Assembly: GCF_020034665.1 (NCBI RefSeq)
Contig: NZ_JAIQDI010000001.1
Span: forward strand, 806,001-870,000
Direction: 5' to 3'
DNA: 64,000 nt
Source: Niabella beijingensis
GTDB lineage: Bacteria; Bacteroidota; Bacteroidia; Chitinophagales; Chitinophagaceae
Position 1 is the first letter of the stretch. Every line of letters begins with the position of its first letter. The notes beneath the pieces were generated by a model. The model did no database searches. It saw nothing but the letters and a program-made list of their open reading frames with translations, and was not told where the DNA came from. Position numbers and translations under genes: made by a program. Positions 18,390 to 27,547 of the stretch are shown in pieces.

Positions 18390-18932
18390 ATGAAAAAAAG
18401 CTGTTTATTACTATTTCTGACTGGGGTTATACTGACTTCAGCCGCACAATCGCCGCATCTTATCACCACTGTTCAGCAACATGCCCGGTGGATGGAGCAA
18501 CTGTCACAACAAACGACAGCCGGTCAGAAAAAAATGATCGCCGACCGCCTTCTTGCAGACACGCTGATCGTCGTTTTCCGACCCAACAGCCATGTAGGGC
18601 CGGTATCAGAAGCGCAGCGGGCACAATTAGTGAAGGAAAGGCAGCAACAGCTCCGCAACAAAAGCACCGGCATCCGTATGCCGCTCCTGCTGATCAATGG
18701 CCACCCCCTCCAGCAGGAATATTACGAACCGCTCCCTGCGGCCGGCGCAGCGGCTATTGCAGCCCTGATCCGCGAAACCGGCTTTAAACGCATCACACAA
18801 TTGAACGGAGCCAAAGCAACGGCTGTCTACGGGATCCGCGGTGCAAATGGTGTCCTTCTGATGGAATTGAAAAAGAAAACGGATCTTCAGAAATTCAAGG
18901 CACTGAGCGCTGAGTCAGCAAACAATCCCTGA
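18390..18932 (+). CDS. Secreted hypothetical protein with TonB-plug-like C-terminus
   Basis: A 180-residue protein with a signal peptide (MKKSCLLLFLTGVILTSAAQ, cleavage after Ala-Ala-Gln region). The middle is Gln/Arg-rich and helical. The last 50 residues contain ITQLNGAKATAVYGIRGANG followed by VLLMELKKK, which closely resembles the plug-domain motif of SusC-type receptors (leader-helix LKDAxAAAIYGxRGANGVI). No barrel follows. It may be a stand-alone periplasmic plug-like module; I cannot name a function. It stands alone between the ClC and CAP-domain genes. Confidence 0.65.
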   Translation: MKKSCLLLFLTGVILTSAAQSPHLITTVQQHARWMEQLSQQTTAGQKKMIADRLLADTLIVVFRPNSHVGPVSEAQRAQLVKERQQQLRNKSTGIRMPLLLINGHPLQQEYYEPLPAAGAAAIAALIRETGFKRITQLNGAKATAVYGIRGANGVLLMELKKKTDLQKFKALSAESANNP

Positions 18933-19014
18933 AGACAGGCCGGCATCAGTGTATGCCCGCCATTTTCATCTGTGGCACAGAGTTTGTCCCTGCTATTGCT
19001 GTAAGTAATCAGTT

Positions 19015-19515
19015 ATGTCCATCGTCCGTAGCCTTCTCTTCTGCACCCTTCTGCTGTTCAGTTTATTTATGACAGGTTGCACTGCGTCCCGCAACAAAGG
19101 CAGTATGTCCGGCACCGGTTTCAGCAGCAATGAGTTGTTAAAACAGGTCAATGCCATCCGGGCAAAGGGTTGTAATTGCGGGGGGCGGAGCTATCCGGCG
19201 GCGGCACCGGTACAGTGGAACAGCAGGCTTGCCGATGCAGCCGGCCTGCACAGCAGTTATATGCAACGTACCGGACGGCTGACACATACCGGACGCAACG
19301 GAGCCACGCCTGAAAAAAGAGTTGCCGCTGCAGGTTACAAATGGAGCTATGTTGCTGAAAATATTGCCATGGGCCAGCAAAATACAAGAGAAGTCATTCA
19401 AAGCTGGCTGCAAAGTCCGGGGCATTGCAGAAATATCATGAGCCGCAGTGTAGCGGAAATCGGTGCGGCACGTTCCGGCAAATACTGGACACTGCTGCTT
19501 GCTGCATCCAATTAA
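19015..19515 (+). CDS. CAP/SCP-domain lipoprotein
   Basis: A 166-residue lipoprotein: hydrophobic signal ending FMTGC with the lipidated Cys at 22. Residues about 40-165 form a CAP (SCP/PR-1-like) domain: LLKQVNAIRAKG, WNSRLADAAGLHSSYM, LTHTGRNG, YVAENIAMG and VIQSWLQSPGHCRNIMS are the standard blocks. The usual cavity His and Glu residues appear present (LHSSYM, VAENIA, GHCRNIM). Bacterial CAP proteins are secreted and of mostly unknown activity. A strong hairpin terminator follows 50 bp after the stop. Confidence 0.88.
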   Translation: MSIVRSLLFCTLLLFSLFMTGCTASRNKGSMSGTGFSSNELLKQVNAIRAKGCNCGGRSYPAAAPVQWNSRLADAAGLHSSYMQRTGRLTHTGRNGATPEKRVAAAGYKWSYVAENIAMGQQNTREVIQSWLQSPGHCRNIMSRSVAEIGAARSGKYWTLLLAASN

Positions 19516-19567
19516 TCATTCCCGGGCATTCCGGCACTGTTCTTTTGCCGGTGTTACCGCATAGAAA

Positions 19568-19597
19568 AACCCCGCACAGTGCATACCGTGCGGGGTT
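19568..19597. terminator. Bidirectional hairpin terminator
   Basis: Arms AACCCCGCAC and GTGCGGGGTT pair perfectly over 10 bp, with a 10-base loop. A-rich sequence on one side and T bases on the other allow termination from both directions. It lies between the CAP-domain gene (+) and the DUF3052-like gene (-). Confidence 0.85.
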
Positions 19598-19637
19598 TCC
19601 AAATTTTAAAGCCTGTATTTACAGGCGTGAATAACAA

Positions 19638-20081
19638 TTAAACCAATTCTGCCCTTCTTTTCCGGCCGGACGGCGCAGGAGCGCTCCGCTCTGTTTCACA
19701 TGGTTTTTCAAAACGGGTGGCGGTCCACACATGATCCAGCTCAACACTATCCATTCCCGCATAACCCTGATCCGTAAGTCGGCACCAGCTACGCTCTCTG
19801 TTCAGATCAGTTACGATCTTTGAACTGGATTTCGGGTGAGCTACCCAAAATTTTGTGTTCTCTTTCAGGCAGGGCATCACTTCATTCAATATACCATTCA
19901 GCTGATTTTCGTTTACCGCAAATACCAGCGCAAAATCAAGTTTTCTTGATTTCAGGAGTGGTGTCATGTTCTTGGCAAAAGATAATTTACTGAATTGTTT
20001 TTCGATTGAAGAGGGGAGACCTTGAATTAAGAGATTTTTTTCTTCGGCGTACTGTAATTTTTCGAACACTGTTTGAGTCAT
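19638..20081 (-). CDS. DUF3052-like protein
   Basis: A 147-residue cytoplasmic protein. The central segment LKSRKLDFALVFAVNENQ, then TKFWVAHPKSSSKIVTDLNR and LDHVWTATRF, follows the pattern of the DUF3052 family (FWVAxPKxxSxxxTDL, then DxxWxAxRF), a small fold of unknown function. The C-terminus is Arg/Pro-rich and probably disordered. It stands alone, convergent with the CAP gene. Family assignment is by remembered pattern, not by search. Confidence 0.6.
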   Translation of the reverse strand: MTQTVFEKLQYAEEKNLLIQGLPSSIEKQFSKLSFAKNMTPLLKSRKLDFALVFAVNENQLNGILNEVMPCLKENTKFWVAHPKSSSKIVTDLNRERSWCRLTDQGYAGMDSVELDHVWTATRFEKPCETERSAPAPSGRKRRAELV

Positions 20082-20196
20082 AAGAACTTGAAGGGGTTTA
20101 TTAAAAAAATCTGACTTAAATACTCAATTAGCAAACAAGATTCATATTAAAGTGCAAAAGTACAAAAAAAATGGCTCCTGGACAAGCTTTTAACAG

Positions 20197-20228
20197 AAGG
20201 CCCCTACTTTGATAAAAGTAAGGGCCTT
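20197..20228 (-). terminator. Hairpin downstream of the M48 peptidase gene
   Basis: Arms AAGGCCCCTACTTT and AAAGTAAGGGCCTT pair over 14 positions with one mismatch and a 4-base loop. It lies 25 bp after the stop of the M48 gene on the reverse strand. There is only a weak T run after it, so termination efficiency is uncertain. Confidence 0.5.
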
Positions 20229-20252
20229 ACACATATTATAAATATAATATAT

Positions 20253-21065
20253 TTATTTTCCTGCCGGCTTGTAATATTTCATGGCTTCCGGCATAAATTT
20301 CTGAAGCTGCTCGATCCTTCTTTCCGGTCCGGGGTGTGTGCTTAAAAATTCCGGGGGACGGCTGCCAGAGGCCTGCGCCTGCATGCGCTGCCACAGCCCG
20401 ATTGCTTCCTGGGGATTATAACCTGCCATTGCTGCCCAGATCATTCCATAATGATCCGCTTCCAGTTCCTGCTTTCTCGAAAAGGCCAGTATACCCACCT
20501 GTGAGCCAAGGCCTACGGCAGTACCAAACAACTGCCGCATACCGGAAGAGCTTTTATTTGCCATAAATGCATCCAGGATATTGGTACCATACTGAGCGGC
20601 AACGGTCTGGCTCATACGTTCATTGGTATGTCCGAATAAGGCATGACTCACCTCATGTCCCATTACATTGGCCAGTGCGGCTTCGTTTTGTGTAATGGGC
20701 AGCAAGCCGGTATAGACCACGATCTTTCCACCCGGCATACACCAGGCATTCGCTTCGTTGCTTTGCACCAGTTTGGTTTCCCATTTATAACCGCTGAGGT
20801 CACCGCTTAAATTGTTCTGCCGGTAGAATGTATTGACCGCATTGATGATCCGCTGACCGACACGGTTCACCATTTCGGCATCCCGGTTACCGGAGCTGGT
20901 AACTACTTTATTGGATGAAAGAAAGGTCTGATATTCGGATACAGCCATCTGCTGTAATTCAGATTCAGGCAGCAATTTCATCTGGCTGCGACCGGTAATC
21001 GCATTGGTGGAGCAACCTGCCCCCACTGCTGCCGCAACAAGGAAGATGAATAAGTTCTTAATCAT
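20253..21065 (-). CDS. M48-family metallopeptidase lipoprotein
   Basis: A 270-residue envelope protease. The N-terminus is a lipoprotein signal (VGAGC, Cys18). The zinc site is HEVSH at 137-141 (HExxH), with the third ligand in the downstream ELEADHYGMIWAAMAGY block (ExxAD). The segment WCMPGGKIVVYTGLL is typical of the M48B/BepA/LoiP type, which degrade misfolded outer-membrane proteins. It ends with STHPGPERRIEQLQ, also characteristic. Likely a periplasmic quality-control protease. Confidence 0.92.
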   Translation of the reverse strand: MIKNLFIFLVAAAVGAGCSTNAITGRSQMKLLPESELQQMAVSEYQTFLSSNKVVTSSGNRDAEMVNRVGQRIINAVNTFYRQNNLSGDLSGYKWETKLVQSNEANAWCMPGGKIVVYTGLLPITQNEAALANVMGHEVSHALFGHTNERMSQTVAAQYGTNILDAFMANKSSSGMRQLFGTAVGLGSQVGILAFSRKQELEADHYGMIWAAMAGYNPQEAIGLWQRMQAQASGSRPPEFLSTHPGPERRIEQLQKFMPEAMKYYKPAGK

Positions 21066-21227
21066 AGTAAGGATTTTAATTTGCTAATAAACAATCTTTA
21101 TACCAAAGTTAAGACAGCTTTTGATTTAAGAATCATCAAATCCAGCCATCCTTATTCAGATGCACGATCCTGGCTTTTGGTTGCGAAGATCCATCCGCTA
21201 ATGGTTAATAATCAGGAAAATGCCCGG

Positions 21228-21875
21228 CTACCGGTTGCGTTGCTTGCGACGGTCCCTGTTTTTAAAAATAGGAACTTTATTCTCCGCACCTTTCAGGATA
21301 CGGCCGATATTCTTCTGATGGGTCAGGATTACCAGTAATGCCACGGCTACAGCAAACACACGGTAAAAGTGATTGTCCACATTAAATATAATGAGAATAA
21401 ATACCGGGAAGGCCAGACTGGCCAGTATGGAGCTCAGGGATACAAACCGGGTCAGGTACAATACCAGCAGAAAAATACCGGAACAGGCCAGGGCTGTCCA
21501 GGGACTGATGCCGATGACCAGGCCAAATAACGTAGCCACCCCTTTTCCCCCACGGAAATTGGCCCATATCGGGAAGATATGTCCTAAAACCGCAGCGATA
21601 CCGAATATCAGCTGGATATTCAGAAAAGCAATATCATTATCTGCATATTGTGGCAGGAACAGCGCCAATTTTACTGCCAGAAACCCTTTCAGTGAATCGC
21701 AGATCATTACAAAGGAGCCCCACCTGGGACCCAGTACCCGGAACGTATTGGTAGCCCCGGCATTGCCGCTGCCATAATCTCTTATATCAATCCCGAAAAA
21801 CCCTTTACTTACCCAAACCGCAGTAGGAATACTGCCTAAACAATACGCTAGTAAAAAAAGTATACAATAAATCAT
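21228..21875 (-). CDS. plsY: Glycerol-3-phosphate acyltransferase PlsY
   Basis: A membrane enzyme of about 215 residues that transfers the acyl group from acyl-phosphate to glycerol-3-phosphate, the first step of phospholipid synthesis. The motifs are LGSIPTAVWVSK, GSGNAGATNTFRVLG and FRGGKGVATLFG, all signatures of PlsY, with five or more membrane segments. I place the start at the ATG at 21875: a -7 element TATTTTTG sits at 21904-21897, exactly where the longer frame's TTG would be. The C-terminus is basic. Confidence 0.94.
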   Translation of the reverse strand: MIYCILFLLAYCLGSIPTAVWVSKGFFGIDIRDYGSGNAGATNTFRVLGPRWGSFVMICDSLKGFLAVKLALFLPQYADNDIAFLNIQLIFGIAAVLGHIFPIWANFRGGKGVATLFGLVIGISPWTALACSGIFLLVLYLTRFVSLSSILASLAFPVFILIIFNVDNHFYRVFAVAVALLVILTHQKNIGRILKGAENKVPIFKNRDRRKQRNR

Positions 21876-21896
21876 TTTATCCGGCTCAGTGAAATA

Positions 21897-21904
21897 CAAA
21901 AATA
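21897..21904 (-). promoter_or_regulatory. -7 element of plsY
   Basis: Reverse-strand TATTTTTG matches TAnnTTTG. It gives a short leader of about 15-18 nt before the ATG at 21875, and rules out the TTG codon at 21899 as the start. Confidence 0.5.
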
Positions 21905-21956
21905 ATGATAAAAAATCAACCGTTACGTAATAAATCCTTAATATTCAGGCGAAGTT

Positions 21957-22778
21957 TTACACGTGAAATTTAATACACAACCAGTTATTCCTCAGATATT
22001 TGCCATCAAATCCCAACCCGCAATCCACAGCGCATTCAACAATTTCCGGCGCATCTTCCTCCAGCAATCCGCTCAAAAGCAGCACTCCGCCCGCAACCAG
22101 TTGTTCCCGCAACTGAGGGATCGTTTCCAGTAACACATTCTTATTGATGTTAGCCAGTATCACATTAAATCCGCCTCCCTGCAGGGCTGTCCCCGACTGT
22201 ATGAGCCCGATACCGCTGCAGCCGTTCAGCGCTGTGTTCTCCTGTGCATTTACAATGCTCCATTCATCAATATCCGTGGCGATCACTTCCGCAGCACCCA
22301 GTTTTTCCGCCAGTATGGCGAGGATCCCGGTTCCGGTTCCGAAATCGAACACCCTTGCACCGGCAAAACCGATGGAGCGCATCTGCTGCATCATGAGCCA
22401 GGTAGTGGCATGGTGCCCGGTACCAAAGCTCATCTTGGGGTTGATAAGAATCTCATGCGCCACATTTTCAAAATGCGGGTGAAAAGAAGCACGTACAGCT
22501 ACAAAATCGTCTACCACTACCGGTTCAAAATTGGACTCCCATAAGGCATTCCAGTTCTCTGCCTCCAGCTCTTCTGCTTCATAAGCAACATGCAGCTGGC
22601 GGGCAACATCGTCGAGTGCTGCAGTTGAAATGCCGGCACCACTGAAGAACGCCTTCAGTTCTTCATTTCCTTCCTCAAATCCATCTGCCTGTTCTGCAAG
22701 ACAGGCAATGATCTTTTCCGCGGTCGCTTCGTCTACCTGTTTAAAAATAACGGCTGTATATTTCTCATGTAATTGCAT
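21957..22778 (-). CDS. prmA: Ribosomal protein L11 methyltransferase PrmA
   Basis: A 273-residue SAM-dependent enzyme that methylates ribosomal protein L11. It has an N-terminal substrate-recognition domain (about 1-90), the linker motif NPKMSFGTGHHATTWLMM, then the SAM-binding motif VFDFGTGTGILAILAEKLGA, TDIDEWSIVNAQENT and NVILANINKNVLL. Length and motif order match PrmA. It lies 81 bp upstream of plsY on the same strand. Confidence 0.95.
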   Translation of the reverse strand: MQLHEKYTAVIFKQVDEATAEKIIACLAEQADGFEEGNEELKAFFSGAGISTAALDDVARQLHVAYEAEELEAENWNALWESNFEPVVVDDFVAVRASFHPHFENVAHEILINPKMSFGTGHHATTWLMMQQMRSIGFAGARVFDFGTGTGILAILAEKLGAAEVIATDIDEWSIVNAQENTALNGCSGIGLIQSGTALQGGGFNVILANINKNVLLETIPQLREQLVAGGVLLLSGLLEEDAPEIVECAVDCGLGFDGKYLRNNWLCIKFHV

Positions 22779-22949
22779 GACGCTTTTTATCTGACAGATT
22801 TTTACTCCTGCATGATCTGTCGCGCGGTGAATTTACAAACTAATCGTGTATGCCGTATGATTCATCAAATAAACATTATAACTGCAAAAAATAATCCGCC
22901 GGCCGGTTTACAAGGTATCCGCTTTTAAATTATATTAGCAAAAAAGAAA

Positions 22950-24263
22950 ATGTCTGAGCAGCCCAATCAATTAAAACGATCACTGAATGCCACGATGCTC
23001 TGGGGACTGGGTGTGGGCTATGTTATTTCGGGCATGTACTTTGGCTGGAACCTCGGCCTTGAAAAGGGCGGCACCCTGGGTATGGGACTGGCCACCCTGT
23101 TCATCAGTCTTATGTACATCACGTTTACCTTCAGCTATACCGAACTGGCCTGTGCCATACCAAAGGCCGGTGGAGCTTTTGACTACGCGGAACGCACGCT
23201 GGGTAAGGACTGGGCTTTTTTTGCCGGAATGGCCCAGAACATTGAATTCATTTTTGCTCCTCCGGCCATTGCCTTTGCCATCGGCGCCTATTTTAATCTT
23301 TTTTTTCCGCAGCTTTCTATCCTGTCTATCGCCATCACCGCCTATATCATTTTTACAGCACTTAACATATCTGGTGTAAAAGCTGCGGCTACTTTTGAAC
23401 TCATCATTACGATCCTGGCGGTAGGTGAGCTGCTGCTGTTCTCCGGCATCACCCTTCCGCATTTCCAGACCGGCAATCTTGTTAAGAATGCATTGCCCAA
23501 CGGATGGCAGGGTGCTTTCGCCAGTATTCCTTTTGCCATCTGGTTCTTCCTGGGCATTGAAGGTGTGGCCAACGTGGCAGAGGAAACAAAGGATCCGCAA
23601 AAAACCATTTTAAAAGGATTTGGCTCTGCGATCCTCACACTTGTAGTATTATGCATACTCACCTTTGTCAGCTCTGTGGGCGTTGCCGGATGGGAGGCGG
23701 TGGTATACACCAGGGAAGGCACACCTTCCGATTCCCCCCTGCCCCTTGCACTTTCACATATCGTAACCGGAAATAATTTTTTGTACCACATGCTGGTGAC
23801 CGTTGGCCTATTCGGACTGGTGGCCTCTTTCCACGGTATCATCCTCGCAGCGGGCCGCTCTACCTTTGAATTCGGAAGGGCGCGTTTTGCACCGGCCGGA
23901 CTGGGGCATATCAACCGCAGGTTTCAAACACCCTCCACAGCGCTGCTGGCCAATATGGTCATCGGTATCATTGCGCTGCTCACCGGCAAAACCAGCGAGA
24001 TCATCATCCTCTCCGTTTTTGGCGCCCTTACCCTGTACATCATTTCCATGATCGCTGTGATAAAGCTGCACTGTAAGGAGCCCAACCTGCACCGTCCCTT
24101 CAAAGCGCCTTTTTACCCGTTGTTCCCCATGCTGGCGCTCCTTCTTGCCGTGATCTCTTTCATCGCAATAACGATCTATAATTTCAAACTGGCCCTTTTT
24201 TATACCGGCATCCTGCTGGCAGGATACCTGCTCTTCCGTATCTTTTACAAGCAATCCTTATGA
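22950..24263 (+). CDS. Ethanolamine-type APC permease
   Basis: A 437-residue APC-superfamily permease with 12 hydrophobic segments. The sequence closely follows the ethanolamine permease (Eat/EutP-like) subfamily: MLWGLGVGYVISGMYFGWNL, TFTFSYTELACAIPKAGGAF, IEFIFAPPAIAFAIGAY, IPFAIWFFLGIEGVANVAEE and LFGLVASFHGIILAAGRS are hallmark blocks. It is the first gene of a five-gene operon; its stop overlaps the start of the next gene by 4 bp (ATGA), implying translational coupling. Substrate is inferred to be ethanolamine or a related amino alcohol from subfamily likeness and from the downstream enzymes. Confidence 0.88.
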   Translation: MSEQPNQLKRSLNATMLWGLGVGYVISGMYFGWNLGLEKGGTLGMGLATLFISLMYITFTFSYTELACAIPKAGGAFDYAERTLGKDWAFFAGMAQNIEFIFAPPAIAFAIGAYFNLFFPQLSILSIAITAYIIFTALNISGVKAAATFELIITILAVGELLLFSGITLPHFQTGNLVKNALPNGWQGAFASIPFAIWFFLGIEGVANVAEETKDPQKTILKGFGSAILTLVVLCILTFVSSVGVAGWEAVVYTREGTPSDSPLPLALSHIVTGNNFLYHMLVTVGLFGLVASFHGIILAAGRSTFEFGRARFAPAGLGHINRRFQTPSTALLANMVIGIIALLTGKTSEIIILSVFGALTLYIISMIAVIKLHCKEPNLHRPFKAPFYPLFPMLALLLAVISFIAITIYNFKLALFYTGILLAGYLLFRIFYKQSL

Positions 24264-25618
24264 CAACAAAAGAAATCCTTCAGTACGTAAAAAATCACGC
24301 CTCCGGCAAAGTAAAGATCGCCTACGTGGATATCGACGGTGTCCTGCGCGGCAAATACATTTCTGCAAAAAAATTCCTGAACATCGCAGAAAAAGACACT
24401 TCTTTCTGTGATGTGATCTTCGGCTGGGACGCCGTTGATGTGGCCTATGATAACTGTGCATATACCGGCTGGCAAACGGGGTATCCTGATGCGCCGGCGA
24501 GAATTGATCTGACCACCTTCCGGAAAATTCCCTGGGAGAACGATCTCCCATTCTTTCTCGGAGCACTCGTTGATGCTGCAGGTAATCCGGCCGCGGTTTG
24601 TCCGCGCCAGCTGCTGAAAAAGGTACTGGGCGATGCACAGCAAATGGGTTATCATCCTGTTTCCGCCCAGGAATTTGAATGGTACAATTTTTCGGAAACC
24701 CCGCAAACAGCAGCAGATAAAGGGTTTCACAACCTCGAGCCGCTCACACCAGGCATGTTCGGCTATTCCATATTGAGGAGTACACTGAAGAACAGCTTTT
24801 TCACGGACCTGTTTGAAGACCTCCGGAAATTTGATGTACCGCTGGAGGGCATTCATACGGAAACCGGTCCGGGCACCTATGAGGCCGCTATCGAGTATTC
24901 AGACCTGATCACCGCCGCCGACCGCGCCACGTTGTTTAAAACCGCCGTAAAAGAGATCGCTTACCGACATGGCATCATGGCTACTTTTATGGCAAAGATC
25001 AATGAAACGCTTCCCGGCTGCGGCGGGCATGTGCACCAGAGCCTGATGGATAAAACGGGTAAGAAGAATGTTTTTTATGACGCCCGGGACAAACAGCAGA
25101 TCAGCCAGACCTTCCGGCAATACATTGCCGGCCAGCTGTACTGCCTTCCGTTTATACTTCCGATGTTTGCGCCTACCATCAACAGTTACAAGCGGCTGGT
25201 GGAAGGGGCCTGGGCTCCTACCACGCTCACCTGGGGCATCGACAACCGCACGGTGGCCCTGCGCGTGCTGCAACAAAGTGCCGCAGCCTGCCGGCTGGAA
25301 ACAAGAGTGATCGGCGCTGATGTGAACCCTTATCTCGCAATGGCCGCCGCTGTCGCCTCCGGACTTTACGGGATCCGGCACCAGTTAAAACTGGTACAGC
25401 CGGCACAGGTAGGGAACGGGTATCTTGAAACGGATTATGGCGTATTGCCGCGTACCCTGGAACAGGCAACAGCTGCCATGAAAGCATCCCCGGTAGCGCA
25501 TGAACTCTTTGGGGAACGATTTACCGGACACTTCGTAAGCACGCGTGAGTGGGAATGGAAGCAGCACCTGAAGACCGTTACCGATTGGGAGCTGAAACGA
25601 TATTTTGAGATCATCTGA
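24260..25618 (+). CDS. Glutamine-synthetase-like gamma-glutamyl-amine ligase (GlnA4/PuuA type)
   Basis: A 452-residue glutamine synthetase homologue. Conserved catalytic blocks are SAQEFEWYNF (metal-binding Glu), HTETGPGTYEAAIEYSD, GCGGHVHQSL and INSYKRLVEGAWAP, then a basic nucleotide-site block with NRTVALR. The N-terminal beta-grasp is short (KVKIAYVDIDGVLRGKYIS), as in the PuuA/GlnA4/GlnA3 group rather than housekeeping GlnA. These enzymes join glutamate to an amine using ATP. Placement between an ethanolamine-type permease and an alcohol dehydrogenase suggests gamma-glutamylethanolamide synthesis. The start overlaps the permease stop. It cannot be told from sequence alone which amine is used. 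Confidence 0.85.
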   Translation: MTTKEILQYVKNHASGKVKIAYVDIDGVLRGKYISAKKFLNIAEKDTSFCDVIFGWDAVDVAYDNCAYTGWQTGYPDAPARIDLTTFRKIPWENDLPFFLGALVDAAGNPAAVCPRQLLKKVLGDAQQMGYHPVSAQEFEWYNFSETPQTAADKGFHNLEPLTPGMFGYSILRSTLKNSFFTDLFEDLRKFDVPLEGIHTETGPGTYEAAIEYSDLITAADRATLFKTAVKEIAYRHGIMATFMAKINETLPGCGGHVHQSLMDKTGKKNVFYDARDKQQISQTFRQYIAGQLYCLPFILPMFAPTINSYKRLVEGAWAPTTLTWGIDNRTVALRVLQQSAAACRLETRVIGADVNPYLAMAAAVASGLYGIRHQLKLVQPAQVGNGYLETDYGVLPRTLEQATAAMKASPVAHELFGERFTGHFVSTREWEWKQHLKTVTDWELKRYFEII

Positions 25619-25693
25619 ACCGTCCCCCGGAAAAAAATAACAGCTTCGGTACCGTAACATTCATCCACCCTGATTTATAATTACTTTTACGCC

Positions 25694-26842
25694 ATGGCAT
25701 TTGATAAAATTTACCAGTATAATTTCCCCACCCTTATCCGTTTTGGTGCGGGCTCCAGCAACGAGCTGGGGGATTATTTAAAAAAGAACAGATTAAAACG
25801 CCCGTTGATCGTAACCGACCCTACCGTTGCGCAACTAGATTTTTTCAAAAAGATCGTTGCCAACCTGCAGGCCGCCGGTATTACAGCGGAAGTGTTTCAC
25901 AATATTCATAAAAATCCTGTAAAATCCGATGTGTATAAAGGAACGGAAGTATATGATGCCGCACTTTGCGATGCCATTGTTGGCATCGGCGGAGGCGCTG
26001 CGCTGGATGTGGCCAGGGCCATCGTGCTGCGTGCAGAGCACCGGGAAGACCTCTTCAAATATGATGACCTTGTGGGAGGCGATATCTATATCACCAATGA
26101 CGTGCCTCATTTTATCACGATCCCCACTACTGCCGGTACCGGCAGCGAAGTAGGACGCAGTGCGATCATTGCAGATGATGAGACCCATCAGAAAAAAATA
26201 TTATTCTCCCCCAAGCTGCTGGCCAGGATCGTATTTGCCGATCCTTTATTAACCATGGATATCCCGCCTGCCATTACGGCGGCTACCGGCATGGACGCGC
26301 TCACGCATAACCTGGAGGCCTACCTGGTGAACATCGAGCATCCGATGTGCGACGGCATCGCATTGCAGGCGATAGCACTCATCCGCAACTCCATAGAAAA
26401 AGCCGTTCACCATCCGGATGTGGAATCAAAGAGCAAAATGCTGATCGCTTCCCTGATGGGAGCCGTGGCCTTTCAAAAGGGCCTGGGTGTAGTGCACTCC
26501 CTGGCGCATCCGCTTTCGGCCCTGCTGGATACCCACCACGGACTGGCCAACGCCGTGAACCTGCCTTACGGGATGCGTTTTAATATCGAAGGGCAGGAAC
26601 AGAAATTTAAAAAGATCGCGGAGGCGCTCGAATTGAACGATACCAGCGGGAACGCCGTCGTCAATTATTTATTTGAATTGAATACCGCCATCAACATCCC
26701 CCATCGGCTCAGTGCCATTGGCGTAACGGAAGCACATATTGAGCCGCTTTCCGGACTCGCCATCGCCGATTTCGCACATCCCAACAACCCGAAACCCGTA
26801 TCTAAAGAGGCTTTCAGACAACTGTACCAGGAGGCATTATAA
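25694..26842 (+). CDS. Iron-containing alcohol dehydrogenase
   Basis: A 382-residue group III (iron-dependent) alcohol dehydrogenase. The nucleotide-binding part has VGIGGGAALDVARAIV and ITIPTTAGTGSEVG. The iron site is formed by Asp/His in GMDALTHNLEAYL and the His residues of GVVHSLAHPLSALLDTHHGLANAV. It oxidises a primary alcohol to an aldehyde with NAD(P). In this operon the expected substrate is the hydroxyl of a gamma-glutamylated amino alcohol. An alcohol dehydrogenase here, in place of an amine oxidase or aminotransferase, is what argues against a putrescine pathway. It follows the ligase gene by 75 bp. Confidence 0.92.
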   Translation: MAFDKIYQYNFPTLIRFGAGSSNELGDYLKKNRLKRPLIVTDPTVAQLDFFKKIVANLQAAGITAEVFHNIHKNPVKSDVYKGTEVYDAALCDAIVGIGGGAALDVARAIVLRAEHREDLFKYDDLVGGDIYITNDVPHFITIPTTAGTGSEVGRSAIIADDETHQKKILFSPKLLARIVFADPLLTMDIPPAITAATGMDALTHNLEAYLVNIEHPMCDGIALQAIALIRNSIEKAVHHPDVESKSKMLIASLMGAVAFQKGLGVVHSLAHPLSALLDTHHGLANAVNLPYGMRFNIEGQEQKFKKIAEALELNDTSGNAVVNYLFELNTAINIPHRLSAIGVTEAHIEPLSGLAIADFAHPNNPKPVSKEAFRQLYQEAL

Positions 26843-26848
26843 GAAAAA

Positions 26849-27544
26849 ATGAAGATCGGATTAACCTATACCGGTTCGGAACCGAAGCATTCCAATTATG
26901 CAAAATGGATCGAAGGTTCCGATGCCATTGAAGTGGTCACGCTTTCGGCTGCACTCAACAACCTGGAGGAAGTAACCTCCTGTGAGGGCATTGTGCTTTC
27001 AGGAGGTGTGGATGTATCTCCGGAATACTATTCCGGGGATACCACATACGCCAATGCCCCGGACGTCTTCAATAAACAACGGGACGATTTTGAAGCAGCT
27101 GTTTTTCATATGACACAGGAGCTACGCCTGCCCGTACTGGGCATCTGTCGTGGCATGCAGCTCATCAACTGTCTTTACGGGGGCACCCTCATCCAGGACC
27201 TCGGAGCAAAAAATGAAGTGCATCGCGTGGCCAACGGTCTTGATAAGGTACACGGTATCACCATTACCGCAGGCACGATCCTCCATGAGGCATTGGGCAG
27301 CGTTCATTGTGCCGTGAACAGCGCGCACCACCAGGCCATTGGCCGCATTGGTAGTAGCTTGCGGATCACCGCCAGCTCCCCCGATGGCGTTGCAGAAGCG
27401 ATGGAACGCGTACAAGCGGCCGGGGCTCCGTTCCTCCTTTGTGTACAGTGGCACCCGGAACGGATGTATCATTTCGGACTGGAAAACACGCCCGCATCCC
27501 GGGGAATACGAAAGAAATTTTTAGACACCATAAAAACCATCTGA
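26849..27544 (+). CDS. Class I glutamine amidotransferase-like gamma-glutamyl hydrolase (PuuD type)
   Basis: A 231-residue GATase1-like hydrolase. The nucleophile Cys lies in the elbow LGICRGMQLINCLYGG, and the catalytic His/Glu in VQWHPERM. GIVLSGGVDVSPEYY near residue 50 is typical of the peptidase C26 (PuuD, gamma-glutamyl-GABA hydrolase) group. It should release glutamate from a gamma-glutamyl amino acid; in this operon the predicted substrate is gamma-glutamylglycine. It starts 6 bp after the dehydrogenase stop and ends 3 bp before the aldehyde dehydrogenase. Confidence 0.88.
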   Translation: MKIGLTYTGSEPKHSNYAKWIEGSDAIEVVTLSAALNNLEEVTSCEGIVLSGGVDVSPEYYSGDTTYANAPDVFNKQRDDFEAAVFHMTQELRLPVLGICRGMQLINCLYGGTLIQDLGAKNEVHRVANGLDKVHGITITAGTILHEALGSVHCAVNSAHHQAIGRIGSSLRITASSPDGVAEAMERVQAAGAPFLLCVQWHPERMYHFGLENTPASRGIRKKFLDTIKTI

Positions 27545-27547
27545 TCT

